A DNA stretch of 64,000 nt. Origin: Panaeolus papilionaceus (lineage: Eukaryota > Basidiomycota > Agaricomycetes > Agaricales). Within the stretch, counting starts at the first letter, position 1. Each line of letters begins with the position of its first letter. The stretch is from positions 1,302,001 through 1,366,000 of the forward strand of contig JADNRZ010000003.1 of the NCBI GenBank assembly GCA_015501605.1, written 5' to 3'. Below the pieces are notes generated by a model, which saw only the letters and a program-made list of their open reading frames with translations, searched no databases and was not told the origin of the DNA. Position numbers and translations under genes: made by a program. Shown in pieces: positions 35,654-52,200 of this stretch.

Positions 35654-36822
35654 ATGGCTACAACAGGCACTCCAGGACCAAGTGGCGATTCATGGCTACC
35701 GTTTCTTTCGTGGATGGGAGGTCAGAATTTGTCACACAAAACCAACAGTGAGATTTGTTAATTCCTCGCGTTGGATACAATTGTGTTTACCAGCAGAGCA
35801 ATAGACCAGATTAACCCACAGGAGCAGTTCTTTATTGGAACCATTTTTTGCGGCATATGCCTCGACTCTGTCCCCACCTCGGACTCCTTCAATTTGCCCG
35901 CATGCCAGCACCCGTTCTGCAACTCCTGCATCCTCACATATATATTAAAAAAAGTCGCCGACATGCGATACCCAATTCCATGTCCAGTATGCATCACAGA
36001 AGGACATGAGTACAGTAAGTGACAAACTTTCAAAAACCAGAAAAACTCAGGCCTCATCTTGAACAGATATCGAAAGTGAAGTATTCGAATGCCTAGAAAT
36101 TCCTGCAGACAGTCGCGTGAAGCTTCACGAACTCCAGATAGCGCAGTTTGCCGTGGCGATGACTTGTCTCGGGTAGGGACGACTACTCGCACATTAATGA
36201 TCACAAGTGGAGGCTGACAGATTTTCTGCTTACCCTAGATGCAAACAGGCTATGCATGTTACTCGTAGCGACATCTCAGAAAGTCGCCTTGTATCGTGTC
36301 CTTTGCCGGATTGCGCCTATCGATGGTGTCTCGATTGTATGAAGGAGATTAACTTAGCAGACATTTCTCACCGTTGCAAAAACAAGAAATTCGACAGGCT
36401 CATGCGGAGAAGGGGGTGGAAATATTGTCCAGGTACGGACATACACCAGTCCAGAACAGCAATATACTTAACGACCAATGCATAGGATGTGCTGCACCCG
36501 TTCAAAAAGAGTCAGGGTGCAATCATATAACGGTAAAATCAAAATTGTGCCTGTTAGATCGCTCTTGCTTATTTGCCTTGAACTGCAGTGCAGAGCCCCT
36601 GGTTGTGGTGTGTAAGTGACAGCGTCGATTTTCAAGTTTCGAGCTCCAGCTGAACGTCACATCCCTATCAGACACTTTTGCTACAAATGCGGGAAACTAA
36701 TTTACGACTCCTCCAAAAGTAACGGGATTGCATTCAATGCTGCGATGGCCTCCCATTATCGCCATTGTCAGCAGTATCAGCCTCGTTGGCGGGAAAAGCT
36801 AAATTCCTGTACAATCCAGTAG
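35654..36822 (+). CDS. RBR-type E3 ubiquitin ligase, short paralogue (RBR1)
   Basis: RING-between-RING ligase that forms a thioester with ubiquitin. Seven exons (35654-35747, 35799-36014, 36067-36172, 36239-36432, 36486-36532, 36589-36611, 36672-36822) give 276 residues. A 35-residue leader precedes RING1: CGICLDSVP, ACQHPFCNSCILTYI, PIPCPVC. The IBR has CKQAMHV, SCPLPDCAYRWCLDCM and ISHRCKNK. RING2 is CPGCAAPVQKESGCNHIT followed by CRAPGCGV and HFCYKCGKL, with the catalytic cysteine as the first residue of a 23-nt microexon. It ends LNSCTIQ. A second RBR gene downstream has the same exon sizes over this region. The first intron's acceptor is the least certain boundary. Confidence 0.85.
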
Positions 36823-37032
36823 TCCAGCAACTGGTTCAGCCGGATAATACATAACACCTTTGATTCTAAATCAATTGGGAATGAATGACATCCTCTGGGA
36901 CGGCATAACACAGTCGGAGACTATCATTCTGAATATCATTGACTCTGAGCTATGGGTGTACAGCATCCAGAACGAACCTAGATGTTATATACTCGTCCTC
37001 TTGGCATGGTCACGGTATTGATGTTGGATAGG

Positions 37033-37040
37033 GGTGGCAT
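37033..37040. repeat. Target-site duplication, left copy (GGTGGCAT)
   Basis: Perfect 8-bp match to 38020-38027, immediately outside the element end. Confidence 0.85.
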
Positions 37041-38019
37041 TAGTGTTGCCGTCGAGTCGAACGAGTCGAGTCGAGTTGCCAAATTCGTTTAACTCGTTTG
37101 TTCGAGTTTATCGAGTTGGTCAGCTCGAGTTGAACGAATTACTCCTTTATTTTCTCTCACCACACATGTGACCCCGTTCAGCCAATCGGATCCATAGATT
37201 TCATCATGTCAATACTACAGCCCAATTGCTAATTGCTGCGTTATTCATTCAAACTCTCATTTTCTCTCATTTCCCCAGATCTGGACTCTGGAGGCACCTG
37301 AATAATGAGATGGATAGCTTTATTTAAAACTTCTGGTAGTTTGGTACCATTGGTCAGCATACCAATGTAGTCAGCCCTATGCTGCGATGCACGCACACAG
37401 CGTGAACCTAAAGAGAATATTTGACTGACACTGATGCAGCCTCCGCATTATCAGTAGCAAGCTGAACATGGGCTTTCTATCATTGCAATACAGTGGCATT
37501 GGCTCGCAAAAGCACGCGGGGCATCAGAGATTCTAATCCCAAGATGGGAGGCATCCCATTTGATCAATGTCATGAATAAACACTTGAGCATGCTACACCA
37601 GTTCAAAGTCTTGACCCAGTGGTGATGACCTAATGCAGCAACATGAATTTTCGTTCAAGCCAAATAAGAGGTCTGAGCATCATCACATAGCACTCAATTG
37701 CGTCCTCAAAAAATCCATCCCCAAGGTTAAGTATTGTCGAAACTAAAAGATGAAAATCGGGTGATTGTATTGTCTAACTATTTTTCAAACCCATTATTTA
37801 CATACAACCTGGACGACGGCATGCGAAGCGTTCTGATGCTTTTCCCTATGAGTCTCAGTTGTTGGTGATGGGAAAGCAGTCACATGTGTCGTGTGCAAAC
37901 TCTTTCCGAACTCGTTTAGCTCTCGAGTTTAACTCGTTTCAATCGAACTAAACGAGCTGTCAAACTCGATACAACTCAACTCGTTTATTCGAGTTCAACT
38001 CGACTCGACAACAACACTA
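37041..38019. mobile_element. Non-autonomous hAT-type DNA transposon (979 bp)
   Basis: The left end is TAGTGTTGCCGTCGAGTCGA and the right end, read inverted, is TAGTGTTGTTGTCGAGTCGA: 18 of 20 terminal bases match. The element is flanked by a perfect 8-bp duplication GGTGGCAT (37033-37040 and 38020-38027). Eight-base duplications and a YARNG-type terminus are hallmarks of the hAT superfamily. Both ends carry dense CGAGT/ACTCG subterminal repeats over about 100 bp, the sort of arrays bound by hAT transposases. The roughly 770 bp core has no ORF of transposase size, so it must be mobilised in trans. Confidence 0.85.
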
Positions 38020-38027
38020 GGTGGCAT
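38020..38027. repeat. Target-site duplication, right copy (GGTGGCAT)
   Basis: Perfect 8-bp match to 37033-37040, immediately outside the element end. Confidence 0.85.
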
Positions 38028-38837
38028 TCCAATATTGATTACATAATTGACAATTCCAAAGAGATTGGATGGCTTTCGCAAGCTTTCACCCTCACCAATG
38101 TGTATCTTATTAGTGTCGACATGCATCACAACGAACAACTTACACTCTTCCAGCTGGTACTTATATATCGCGATTCCTTGTTCCCTCAGAGCTAAATTGT
38201 GCATAATTGCCAGCACGTCTACACATCTAGAGGTACACAGACTCACGGTGTTTGACGTATCACCTGCGGAGATTACCCGTGTATGATTTGTATACAGACC
38301 CAAACCTCGCACAGCCCTCGTTACAATTGGATCACGCTAGATCAAGCTAGCTTTCCACAACTAACCATGGCTGCACCATTGGAGCTTCTCATTTTGGACT
38401 CTCTTGGGGCTGCAAATGCGCAACAACATCATCATAGGTCAGGAAATGATGCACTATTACCATGGAATTGTGAAGAGCCCAAATTCTGTCCTCTGCGTTA
38501 GGACCCGCATCACACCGGCTTGTATGGCACAGGTCATGTTTATCCAGCAATCACCATACAACCAATTATAATATACGATTACGGGCGCTCGGCCACGTAT
38601 TGGGATATCTTGACAAGCAGGGGTGCAATGGTGCGTGGCTGCTGCTGCGCCACAACCTTGCGGTTCCAGTTGCATTGGAGACGAAATTCCTCCTTCCCTT
38701 GACCGTCACGTTCTCCTTCATCGTCCTCGTTTGTACATGGGCAATTACCATTAACTTGGCAAATTGTACGCCGTCTTTCTGGGACACTACCGGGATTACC
38801 GTTATCTCCTCTATCCATTTCTATCCATTGGTTATCA
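38028..38837. other. Region upstream of second RBR gene, function unclear
   Basis: An open frame starts at 38369 (MAAPLELLILDSLGAANAQQ) in a good ATG context. It meets one in-frame TAG at about 38499 and reopens to about 38702. It may be a decayed or alternative 5' exon, or chance. No domain was recognised on either strand. Confidence 0.35.
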
Positions 38838-41213
38838 ATGCTTTATTCCAAAGTCGTGAGGCATGGCTCATGCCCGTGTCTTGAGCTCGATAACGGAGGG
38901 GCAAGAACATGTACCCTCGTCTCACTCCATTGCATACGCACGATTTACCGACTTCTTCACGAGAAGTCCCCCTTGATCAAGACGCTATTTTCCGTCGAGG
39001 GCATCACAGTAAGCTCATGCTCCGTGCTGTAGACGGAACGATGCCTGACTTAGTGCCAATAGACCATTGTCGACGTTGTAGATGATGCCTCCTTACTCTC
39101 ACTCGCAAGCATGACTTCACTCATGGAGATATCCCAGTTTCGAGATGAACTGGCGCACCGCCTCATAAAATGTCATAGAAGTGGGATTCATGGTGTTGGG
39201 GCATATCTATAGTGAGTTCTTGCCAATGACAACGGTATGTATCTTATTTCATACCTTTTGCTGGATAAAGCGAATGCTTCGATGCTCCCAACCAAGACGG
39301 CATCGTCACCAGCTTGGTCCTCTCTGGAACTTCACAGTCTATGGCTTGCATCAAATTTAGACTTGCCACCGAAAATACTTACATGGTTATGGACCCACAT
39401 GTTCGAAGCAGTCATCCGGATGGACCGGGCCTTCTGCTATCACACAATCTCGCCGAAATTGTGCATTACATCGACGACGCCTTCCAAACCAGCTCGCAGG
39501 TAGACTCTAAACCAGATAAGGTTGATGTCGCATCCGTAACCATTCATGCAATCCAGCCACGAATGCAAGTGCAGAAGCTCGACGAGGCTGATTTCGTGAT
39601 CCCCTCATATCACGATTTAACCCCTCTACATCCTCTGTGGAAGGAAACACCCACAGAGCCTTCAACGATAGATGCAAATACGCCTACCCCGTCCTCGCCG
39701 TCCTTTTCTTCCTCTTTGTCTTCATCCTCGTCCTCATCCTCATCCTCGCCCTCCCGTTCTTCGTTCCCTTCCCCGTCCTCATCCTCATCGTCTCCCCCGC
39801 CATTCTCCTCTTTCCAGGAAAAAATGCCAGGAACTTGGATTTGGGAAGATGAGTTACGTCTCCAACTGCAAAAGGAAGAACACTCCGATTCGACGCTTGA
39901 TGGCACGTCTCCTAATACCAAACTTGGTTGGCTATCTGCCGCTCTGGAATCTATGCAGAGTGAGGGGACCAACACCCTAGATAAAACGAACAGCGACACA
40001 AATTCGTCAGTGCTCTTGTCTTGGGATCATCAGTTAGCCCTACATTTGCAAGAGGAAGAATTGGACAGAGCACGGAGCCTTGATCTTATTCACTATCCAG
40101 GCGGCGACACTGATGGGATCGTCCCATTAGCTTCGCGTCAAAATGTTCAGGAACATGTTGACTTTCTCGAGGAGATTGTACGACGGAGAAATGGAACAAC
40201 AACACTCTGCACTTTAGAGTTACCGCCTCCTGACCCCATAACGAGGTCTGCAGAGTGCGGTATTTGCCACGAAATGCACCCTATTTCAGATGTTACCAAC
40301 CTTCTTGGTTGCTCTCATTCCTACTGCAATGAATGCCTACAACAGCTCGTGAGATCTAAGCTACAGGATGGTCGCTATCCCATATTCTGCCCAGAATGCC
40401 ACGTTGATCGTTCACGAAGTGTCAAAACCCGTAAGTAGGAGCCAGTCAAATTCGAAACTTGCTTATATTTCCCCCTCTGGTAGAGATTGACCAAGGGGTT
40501 ATTGAGAAACTTCAACTGGAGAAAAGCCTAATGGACAGACTAAGTGATCTACAGCTCATTAGTCACTCCGTCGTTCTTCACTGCCCCCGGTATGTTTTGT
40601 ATTCAGAATGTCGACCTTTCAGGTATTAAGAGTTCGTGTTTAGATGTCACAATGGGATGACCGTAGATCGAGAAAGCCTACAAAAGGAGAACATAGTCAT
40701 CTGTCCACTCTCCGTGTGCGGTCAACATTGGTGCAAATCATGCAACAAGCAAATTGCTAGCTCAGCTACGAAGCACCGCTGCAAACACGTTAATATTGAC
40801 CGTCTGATGCGTCGGAAGGGATGGAAATATTGCCCAGGTACATCCCGTAACCAGCTCAGGTTCGACAAAAACATATGGTTAACCGTTATTACTAGGCTGT
40901 CAAACGCCCATTCAGAAAGAGTCTGGCTGCAACCATATCACCGTAAGTCCTTAAACCAATTCCTGTCGTTTTAATCTGATGACTTCTACAGTGCGGTGCA
41001 CCTGGATGTAATGTGTAAGTTCGAGTTTGGCTTCCAGAGTTTGACCAATCTAAGCTTACTTGACAACACCTTACAAATCATAGGCACTTTTGTTATAAAT
41101 GTTGCGTTCTTATCATCGACACGACGAATGGAGGAGACGTTGGCACTGCGGTTACGGAGCACTACACCGCATGCCAGCTCTTTGAGAAGAGATTCAAGTG
41201 CACAATTCAATGA
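38838..41213 (+). CDS. RBR-type E3 ubiquitin ligase with N-terminal cysteine-peptidase-like region (RBR2)
   Basis: Eight exons (38838-39008, 39063-39211, 39271-40430, 40484-40589, 40644-40837, 40896-40942, 40992-41014, 41084-41213) give 659 residues if the ATG at 38838 is right. Residues 1-190 include GGARTCTLVSLHC near the start and NTYMVMDPHVRSSHPDGPGL around residue 148, a Cys and a D-x-H placed like a papain-type peptidase. A Ser-rich stretch (39704-39800) and acidic helices follow, including LRLQLQKEEHSD and LALHLQEEELDR, which look like ubiquitin-interacting motifs. RING1 is CGICHEMHP..GCSHSYCNEC..FCPEC. IBR is CHNGMTV..CPLSVCGQHWCKSC. RING2 is CPGCQTPIQKESGCNHIT plus CGAPGCNV and HFCYKC, with the catalytic Cys present. 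It ends FKCTIQ, like RBR1. The 5' end is uncertain. Confidence 0.78.
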
Positions 41214-41449
41214 GTTCTGCCGAGAACGTGAAGGAGTTTATGGGCCCCATAGAAACAATTGCACTTTAGCCTTTTTGTATCATATTTGACGGTGTACATA
41301 CGCATTAGCGCAGACTTATGTAGTATTAGTTGATGGTCTTCAAGTTTGAAATTGATTGCATACAATAATCCTTGTTAGATTTGTTACGTAAGACTTTTTT
41401 GAGGGCACATTCCAAAAGGTACAATCACTTCATTTTCTCTCTCAACATC

Positions 41450-43687
41450 ATGGTGGAAGCGCACCTCGTTGATAAGAATTCTTCATTTTCAGCGTTCTCG
41501 CACATTATTGACTCGAGAATACTGCGTGCACTCGCCGACCTTGAATTTGCCCGGCCAACTCTGGTGCAGGCAAAAGCTATACCATTAGCCCTCGAAAATC
41601 GTGACATACTTGCCCGTGCAAGGACTGGAAGCGGGAAAACAGCTGCCTACTGTATACCAGTGGCACAAAAGATCCTAAGCGCAAAAAGTGTGGGTACGTT
41701 TTCTGTTCGGGTTGATAACATACCTTTTTCTGATTGTCATGTAGAACTTGGACTCTGGCGATGTTAACTATCAAACAACAAGGAGCTTGATTCTAGTTCC
41801 CACTCGAGAGCTTGCAGAACAAGTGTATAGCTACTTGAAAAAGCTATCAGTGTACTGTGATAAGGATGTCCTAATTTCAAATGCGGCGTCGATGGCCACA
41901 GCTAGTCTCCAAAGGCAATTTGTCCATTGATTCACTTCCTCTAGATGCTAACCAAGCGAACCGATAGGATACTCCTCTCTGATAAGCCTGACATTGTCAT
42001 CTCAACACCCTCGAAAGCCCTTGCACTTCTACAATCAAAAGCCCTCTCCCTCGCGTCCATCGAAACACTTGTAATTGACGAGGCGGATCTCATCTTGTCC
42101 TATGGTCATGACGAAGACGTCCGCCAAATATTCAATGGCAGCTATCTTCCCAAAGTTCACCAAACATTCTTGATGAGTGCAACCATGACAGAGGACGTCG
42201 AAATGTTGAAAGGATTGACGCTGAGAAATCCTGTACGTTTATCTACAAACGTTCGCCAACCATGCACTCACATACCATTTCTTTTGTTAGGCTATTCTTA
42301 AACTGGAAGATGGAGAAGACGAAGCATCAAACCTGAGTCAATATTCCGTCCGGTCGGTATCCTAAACGTATCTTTCGAGCATGATGCTTATTTTCTACGC
42401 ACAGGTGCTCGGAAGTCGATAAATTCCTCTTCACATACGTAATTCTGAAGCTCAAACTCATTCGAGGAAAGTGCATTATATTCGTGAATGACGTGGACCG
42501 GAGCTATCGCGTCAAGCTCTTTTTGGAGCAATTCTCAATAAAAAGCTGTGTTTTGAATTCAGAGCTACCCTTGAATTCAAGGTTTGTTGATACAAGCATA
42601 ACTCATTCACCTTGTTACTTACACAAGTCACAGGTATCACGTTGTTCAAGAGTTTAACAAAGGTGTATATGATTACATTATTGCTACGGATGAGGGGAAT
42701 GCGGCGGAATACGATACAGATGACGAGGAAGAGGAAGAAGAGGAATGTGAGTTATGACGGTGGTCTCGGATTGACAGTTTCTCACATAACATTCCAGTCA
42801 CTTCAACCCAGCGAGAGACGACACCCGTCGAGGGAGCTCCAGCCAAAATCGACGGAGGGAAAAGAAAACGAAACACCTCCCCTGCTAGCAAGTCACGAAA
42901 ACGAAACCGCAAGGAAGGAAAAGGCAAGGATAAGGAATACGGTGTTACTCGTGGCGTAGACTTTGTCGATGTCACTTGCGTCCTCAACTTCGATCTTCCT
43001 ACCTCCTCACGGTCATATACACATCGAGTTGGACGTACAGCTCGGGCTGGTCGCACTGGGATGTCCCTGTCGTTTGTCGTGCCTCAGGATCAATGGGGCA
43101 AAAATAAGGTGGTCGGATGTCTGCCTAGCGCCGAATATGACGAAGTGGTTTTCAGCAAAATTGAAAAGGAGCAAGCTGCGAGGGGAAGCAAAATCAAGGA
43201 CTATAAGTTCGATATGAAGCAGGTCGAGGGTTTTCGATATCGTATGGAGGACGCACTACGGAGCGTTACGAGGTCAGCTATCAAGGAGGCTAGGATCAAG
43301 GAGCTCAAGGCAGAAATTCTAAATTCCGATAAGTTGAAGGTAAAGAACCAAGCCACAATGTCGTATTTGAACATCGTCCTAACTTCCAAATCACAGGCAC
43401 ATTTTGAGGACAATCCGCTTGACCTCGAGTTTTTGCGCCACGACAAGCCTCTTCACCCTACTCGGGTGCAATCACACATGAAGCATGTGCCAAAATACCT
43501 ACTACCAAGGATAGCACCTGTACCGGGGACTGAAACTACGGACGCTGAGACGAACAGCGTCAAAGGCTTTGTGCCTTTCAAAAAGGACTCTGCCAGAAAT
43601 CGCGGGCGAGGACGAGGGAGAGGTGGTTCCAACAGTGGGCGTGGTGGACGAAAGAAATCCGATCCCTTGAAGAAGTTTGGTCGTTAA
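41450..43687 (+). CDS. DBP9: ATP-dependent RNA helicase Dbp9 (DDX56-like)
   Basis: Nucleolar DEAD-box helicase for 60S subunit maturation. It starts [16 protein letters not shown] at 41450; an upstream in-frame ATG at 41372 is less likely. Motifs in order: Q-motif region [25 protein letters not shown]; Ia PTRELAEQ; Ib [55 protein letters not shown] with the Dbp9-type insertion [20 protein letters not shown] plus a basic segment [20 protein letters not shown]; and [15 protein letters not shown]. The C-tail has [20 protein letters not shown] and a GR-rich stretch ([16 protein letters not shown]), ending DPLKKFGR. Intron 41915-41967 begins with GC, and intron 43340-43396 is stop-free and 57 nt. 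Confidence 0.92.
41915..41967 (+). other. GC-AG intron in DBP9
   Basis: The donor reads CAAAG|GCAATT and the acceptor GATAG|GATACTC, with a TGCTAAC branch site at about 41947-41953. Removing these 53 nt joins SLQR to [14 protein letters not shown] in frame. No GT donor gives the conserved junction. Confidence 0.7.
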
Positions 43688-43786
43688 TCACCATGTATAG
43701 ATGGTATCGGTGTTTTAGAATAAGATGACGTGATCATATCTTGCGTATTTGTTACGAAAGTCCGGTACATAACGATTAAAATTATT

Positions 43787-45942
<2,156 letters not shown>

Positions 45943-46179
45943 TGAGAAAGAACGATTAATGAAGAAAGCTGGGGGAAAATAGCTATGGAGCTGCTTGAGA
46001 GGTTTTATACGGGGCTTGAAGGCTCCATAGATGGCCGTCCATCTTTGCGGAAACATCGACCTTGCATCATCCTTTTTTCGTTTTTCTTCCTTTAACGGAT
46101 CATCACTCCCTTCCCCGCTCCGGTCCGTTTATCGGTCCGCTTAATTTTTATTGAAAACTTTATTACATATTACTATTCT

Positions 46180-48521
<2,342 letters not shown>

Positions 48522-49247
48522 GGGATGATGACAGTTCTGTAGAGGGGCAGTCTCTACGGACCCAGTGCTGGAAACTGCTCTACATATGGTTATGTAGGAA
48601 AGGAGCAACTCTTGGCTTAGATGCCAGCAAAGTCCCGTGAGCGCTTTATTACAGACTGAGAAATGCCGGAACAGGCGGTCGAGCGTCGTATGATCGAATT
48701 CCGGTGAAACTCGAGTCTTCTTCGTAGCATTTCTCCGTTTGTTGCTAGATTTTTATTCTAGAGCTCACCGGCAATCTGTCGTGCCACGTTACAGTATACT
48801 GATGTCAGATTTTGAAGCTTTGAGAGAGTTATCGTGAGTAAGTTTTATCAACAAGCTCGTCACTTCAGCTCCCGAACGCTAAGTATAGAGACGCAGCGGG
48901 AGATTCGTTTCTTGACAAGAGCGCGGACGTAGATGGCCTGATGGTATGTGAAAGTCAAGGAGATAAATGTTAAAAAACTATGAAAAACCCTTAAAGTCCT
49001 AGTTGAATCAAGTGCCTGGGTTGTATAAAAAATGTGAAAATAATCAATAGAATATATTCAGCAAAGACAGGTTGTGAATGTCATTGTCAATGTGAGAGTG
49101 TTAAGTCGAGTTTAAGCACATGACTTGGCTGAGTTTCAACTGAATTAACGGTTTGACGGGTTTGAGTGATTGGATGAACAGTAACTCTGTACATTCGGTC
49201 AAGATTCAGTCAGTGTTCAACGTTCCTCCATCGTCTTAACCACCACC
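48522..49247. other. Divergent spacer between GH47 and AP180 genes
   Basis: A 726 bp region, AT-rich at about 48950-49060. No supported ORF or RNA gene was seen; it presumably holds both promoters. Confidence 0.5.
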
Positions 49248-52200
49248 ATGTCCAGTTTCGACAAGGTCGTTAAACTGGCTTGCAAGCCAAAGGCTGCTCC
49301 TCCAAAGGCTAAGGTATGAGAACTCTTAGTCTCTCTCACACATTCTCCTGACCCTCATACTCATTAACCTTCAGTACATAGACCCCATTATTGCAGCGAC
49401 TTGGTCTGAGGATGGTGCTGTGTCGGATGTATGCAAAGCGTTAGCCCCACGTATAAGGGAGCCCAATGCCATCGTATAATAAACTCTCTCTCGTCTGCCA
49501 CATAATGCTGACCCGGGCCCGATTACTTGTCTGCAGGTTGCGTTCAAAGCTCTCATTGTGCTACACACTATGATTCGGAACGGTGCAACGGATAATGTCT
49601 TGTCCTACCTATCAACATCGGATGTTTTGAAATTGAAGAATGTATCCACCGCCAACTGGGAAGGTGTGCAATCATATGCGCTTTGCCCAGTGTCCTATAC
49701 TGAATCAAGTTTGCTTACAAAGGTTATGCCGCCCCCCAAAACCTGCTCAATTATGCCCTATACCTCGACTCTAGAATTCGTGCATACAAGGATCTCAAAC
49801 ACGACGCCGTCAAGGTTCAAGCTGATTCAAACAGAGATGCCCGAAATCCTGCCTCAATAGAAGAAGAGGGTTACCGAGGGCGCAAAGATCGAAACAAGCA
49901 GAACGGCTCGGCTCCCACAAGAAGCAAAACAATCATGGGCAGGAAATTGCGTGTCATGACCGTGGAGAAGGGCTTGTTACGAGAAACGAGGATTGTACAT
50001 GGCATGATCGATGCACTAGTTGAATGCAGAGTCCGTGTGTTTCTCCTCTGTCATCGATCGACTATAACCTGCATTGCGTCCTTCTTTTTAGTTTTACTTG
50101 GACGATTTGGAGGATGAGTTGACTATCGCCGCGCTGAGGATGCTCGTCAAGGATCTCCTTATCCTTTTCCAGGCTGGTAATGAAGGTGTTATCAACGTAC
50201 TTGGTCTGTTGTTTTTTTACCGTGATTCTAACTTGGACTAATGCATTTTTTAGAGAACTATTTTGAGATGTCTCACATCGATGCGGAAGACGCATTGAAG
50301 ATCTACAGACGTTTTTGCAAGCAGACAGAAGCTGTGGTAGAATTTCTCGGAGTTGCCAAGAAACTTCAAAACTTGCTCAACGTCCCCGTCCCAAACCTGA
50401 AGCATGTGCGTACATTAGACCTAGGATTCGTTTCCCCCTTATTAAGGTTCTTTGACAGGCGCCTGTTTCTTTAGCTGGCGCTTTGCAGGAATATTTGGAC
50501 GACCCGAACTTTGAGCAAAATCGTCTCGAGTACAAGGCCAATAAGGCAGCTGCAGAAGGTGGCCCACCCGTTGCCGATGGAAAGACGGCTAAAGGTAAGC
50601 TTTTATTGAGTTTTTTTTTCTTTCTTTTTCTAAAAACAAGGATGTTAGCAAAACCCTCATCGTCGTCGTCGTCGTCGGCACAACAAGGTCGACCTTCTAC
50701 GTCCAGTGTACCCGCCGCAACATCTACGCAAACACCAAAACTGCCTCAAAGTGGAGATATTCAAGATTTCTTTGCTTCCATCGAGCAGCAGACAACCACA
50801 TTCCCTTCGCAAACCAATACTCCTGTCGTCCCTAATTTTGCTCAGGCAGCCCCGAATCCCTTTGCTCATATGACTGGCAATCCAGTGTTCATGCATCAGC
50901 CCCAGATTGCTGTCCAGCCAACCGGATTTTTAGCGCCTCAGCATACAGTTATGCCTCAGCAACCAAATCCATTCGGCAGCTTCTTGGCACCTCAGCAAAC
51001 CGGCCACCGTCCTTTCTCTTCTTATCTTCCTCAACAAGCTACCGGCTTTATGCAACCCACGCAGCAGGCAGGCCTTTTACAACCACAAGCCACAGGCGCC
51101 AACCCTTTCCGTCAGAGCATGCTTGTGCCCCAAACAACTGGGATGGCCCTGTTTGGGGGCGCTAACAGCAATACAGCAAGCAACCCACTCCCTGGAAATA
51201 TCAACATGCAACAATCAGGATTTATGGCAATCAATGGACAACAACCCTCTTCACCCATGCAGACTGGGTTGAACACCTCTACGTCTCTCAGCTCGGGCTT
51301 CCCCTCGTTCCAACATAATCCATCGCCGCAATTCGCTTCTCCCACACCTTTGACAACAACTAACGATATATCTAAGAGTACCCCTGCCCGACCAGCCTCT
51401 ACCCCTCTTACATCTTATGGCAATGCTACCACAGATCTTCAGCCGGTTAAGACGCACCAAACAGGATCGAGGAATCCATTTGGCCCAATCATCGTGCCCG
51501 CACCTCCTGTTCCAAAGCCTCCTACCCTGTTCGAATTGTCGTCCGGGATGGGTTCATTAAATTTGAATCAGAACAACAACGGTACAACAATCTCCCCCAA
51601 TCCCCAGCAGAACTCGCAGCAAAATTCAAGTCAACCGCCAAATGTGACGACAGGGAGCACGAACGGGTTTAATTTTGCCCAAAGTGCCCTTAATCCCGGC
51701 GCTGGGGACATTTCAAGTGTTGCATCATCGTTCGTCTTCAACAAGACGGGTGGCCCAGGTCACGCCACTAACAACAGCACCTCCGCACAATCAACAAACC
51801 TTAACAATGGCTCGCTCCTCAACAGTCAAAACACCTCGACGACATCTACGAGTTCCACTTTTTCGGATTCGCTGTTTTCCTCAACGCTATCAAGCCAGCC
51901 GACTGGAGCAACGCATGTCTCCAACACTAGTTCCAGCATTTTGAAACCCCAAATCACTGGTTTTGCAGGCCTCAAACCTTTCAAACCGTCGTCGTCGTTC
52001 GGGGCTTCGCTCATGGAATCGCTACCACCCATCCCAGGGTCATCGTCCACTTCTCCACTGCCCATTGGTCCTGCCACATCTAATGCAACATCTGGACCGA
52101 CAACGCCCAGCTACTTCGGCTCTATGTCTCCAACTGGCGCTCATTTCAGTAACAATACCCTGCAGACAAATGGTCAACAGAGTGGACAGAGTGCTCAAAA

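Noticed and set aside
37041..38019. Satellite or simple-repeat interpretation of the CGAGT-rich blocks
   Set aside because: The blocks are confined to the two ends of one unit with inverted termini and a perfect 8-bp duplication, which a transposon explains better.
38369..38702. MAAPLELL... frame as the true first exon of RBR2
   Set aside because: It has an in-frame TAG and I found no splice that both removes it and joins to the downstream frame. Kept only as a possibility in the region entry.
39704..39800. Serine-rich stretch in RBR2 as a retained intron
   Set aside because: It is in frame with both flanks, has no convincing donor/acceptor pair, and low-complexity Ser linkers are common in fungal proteins.
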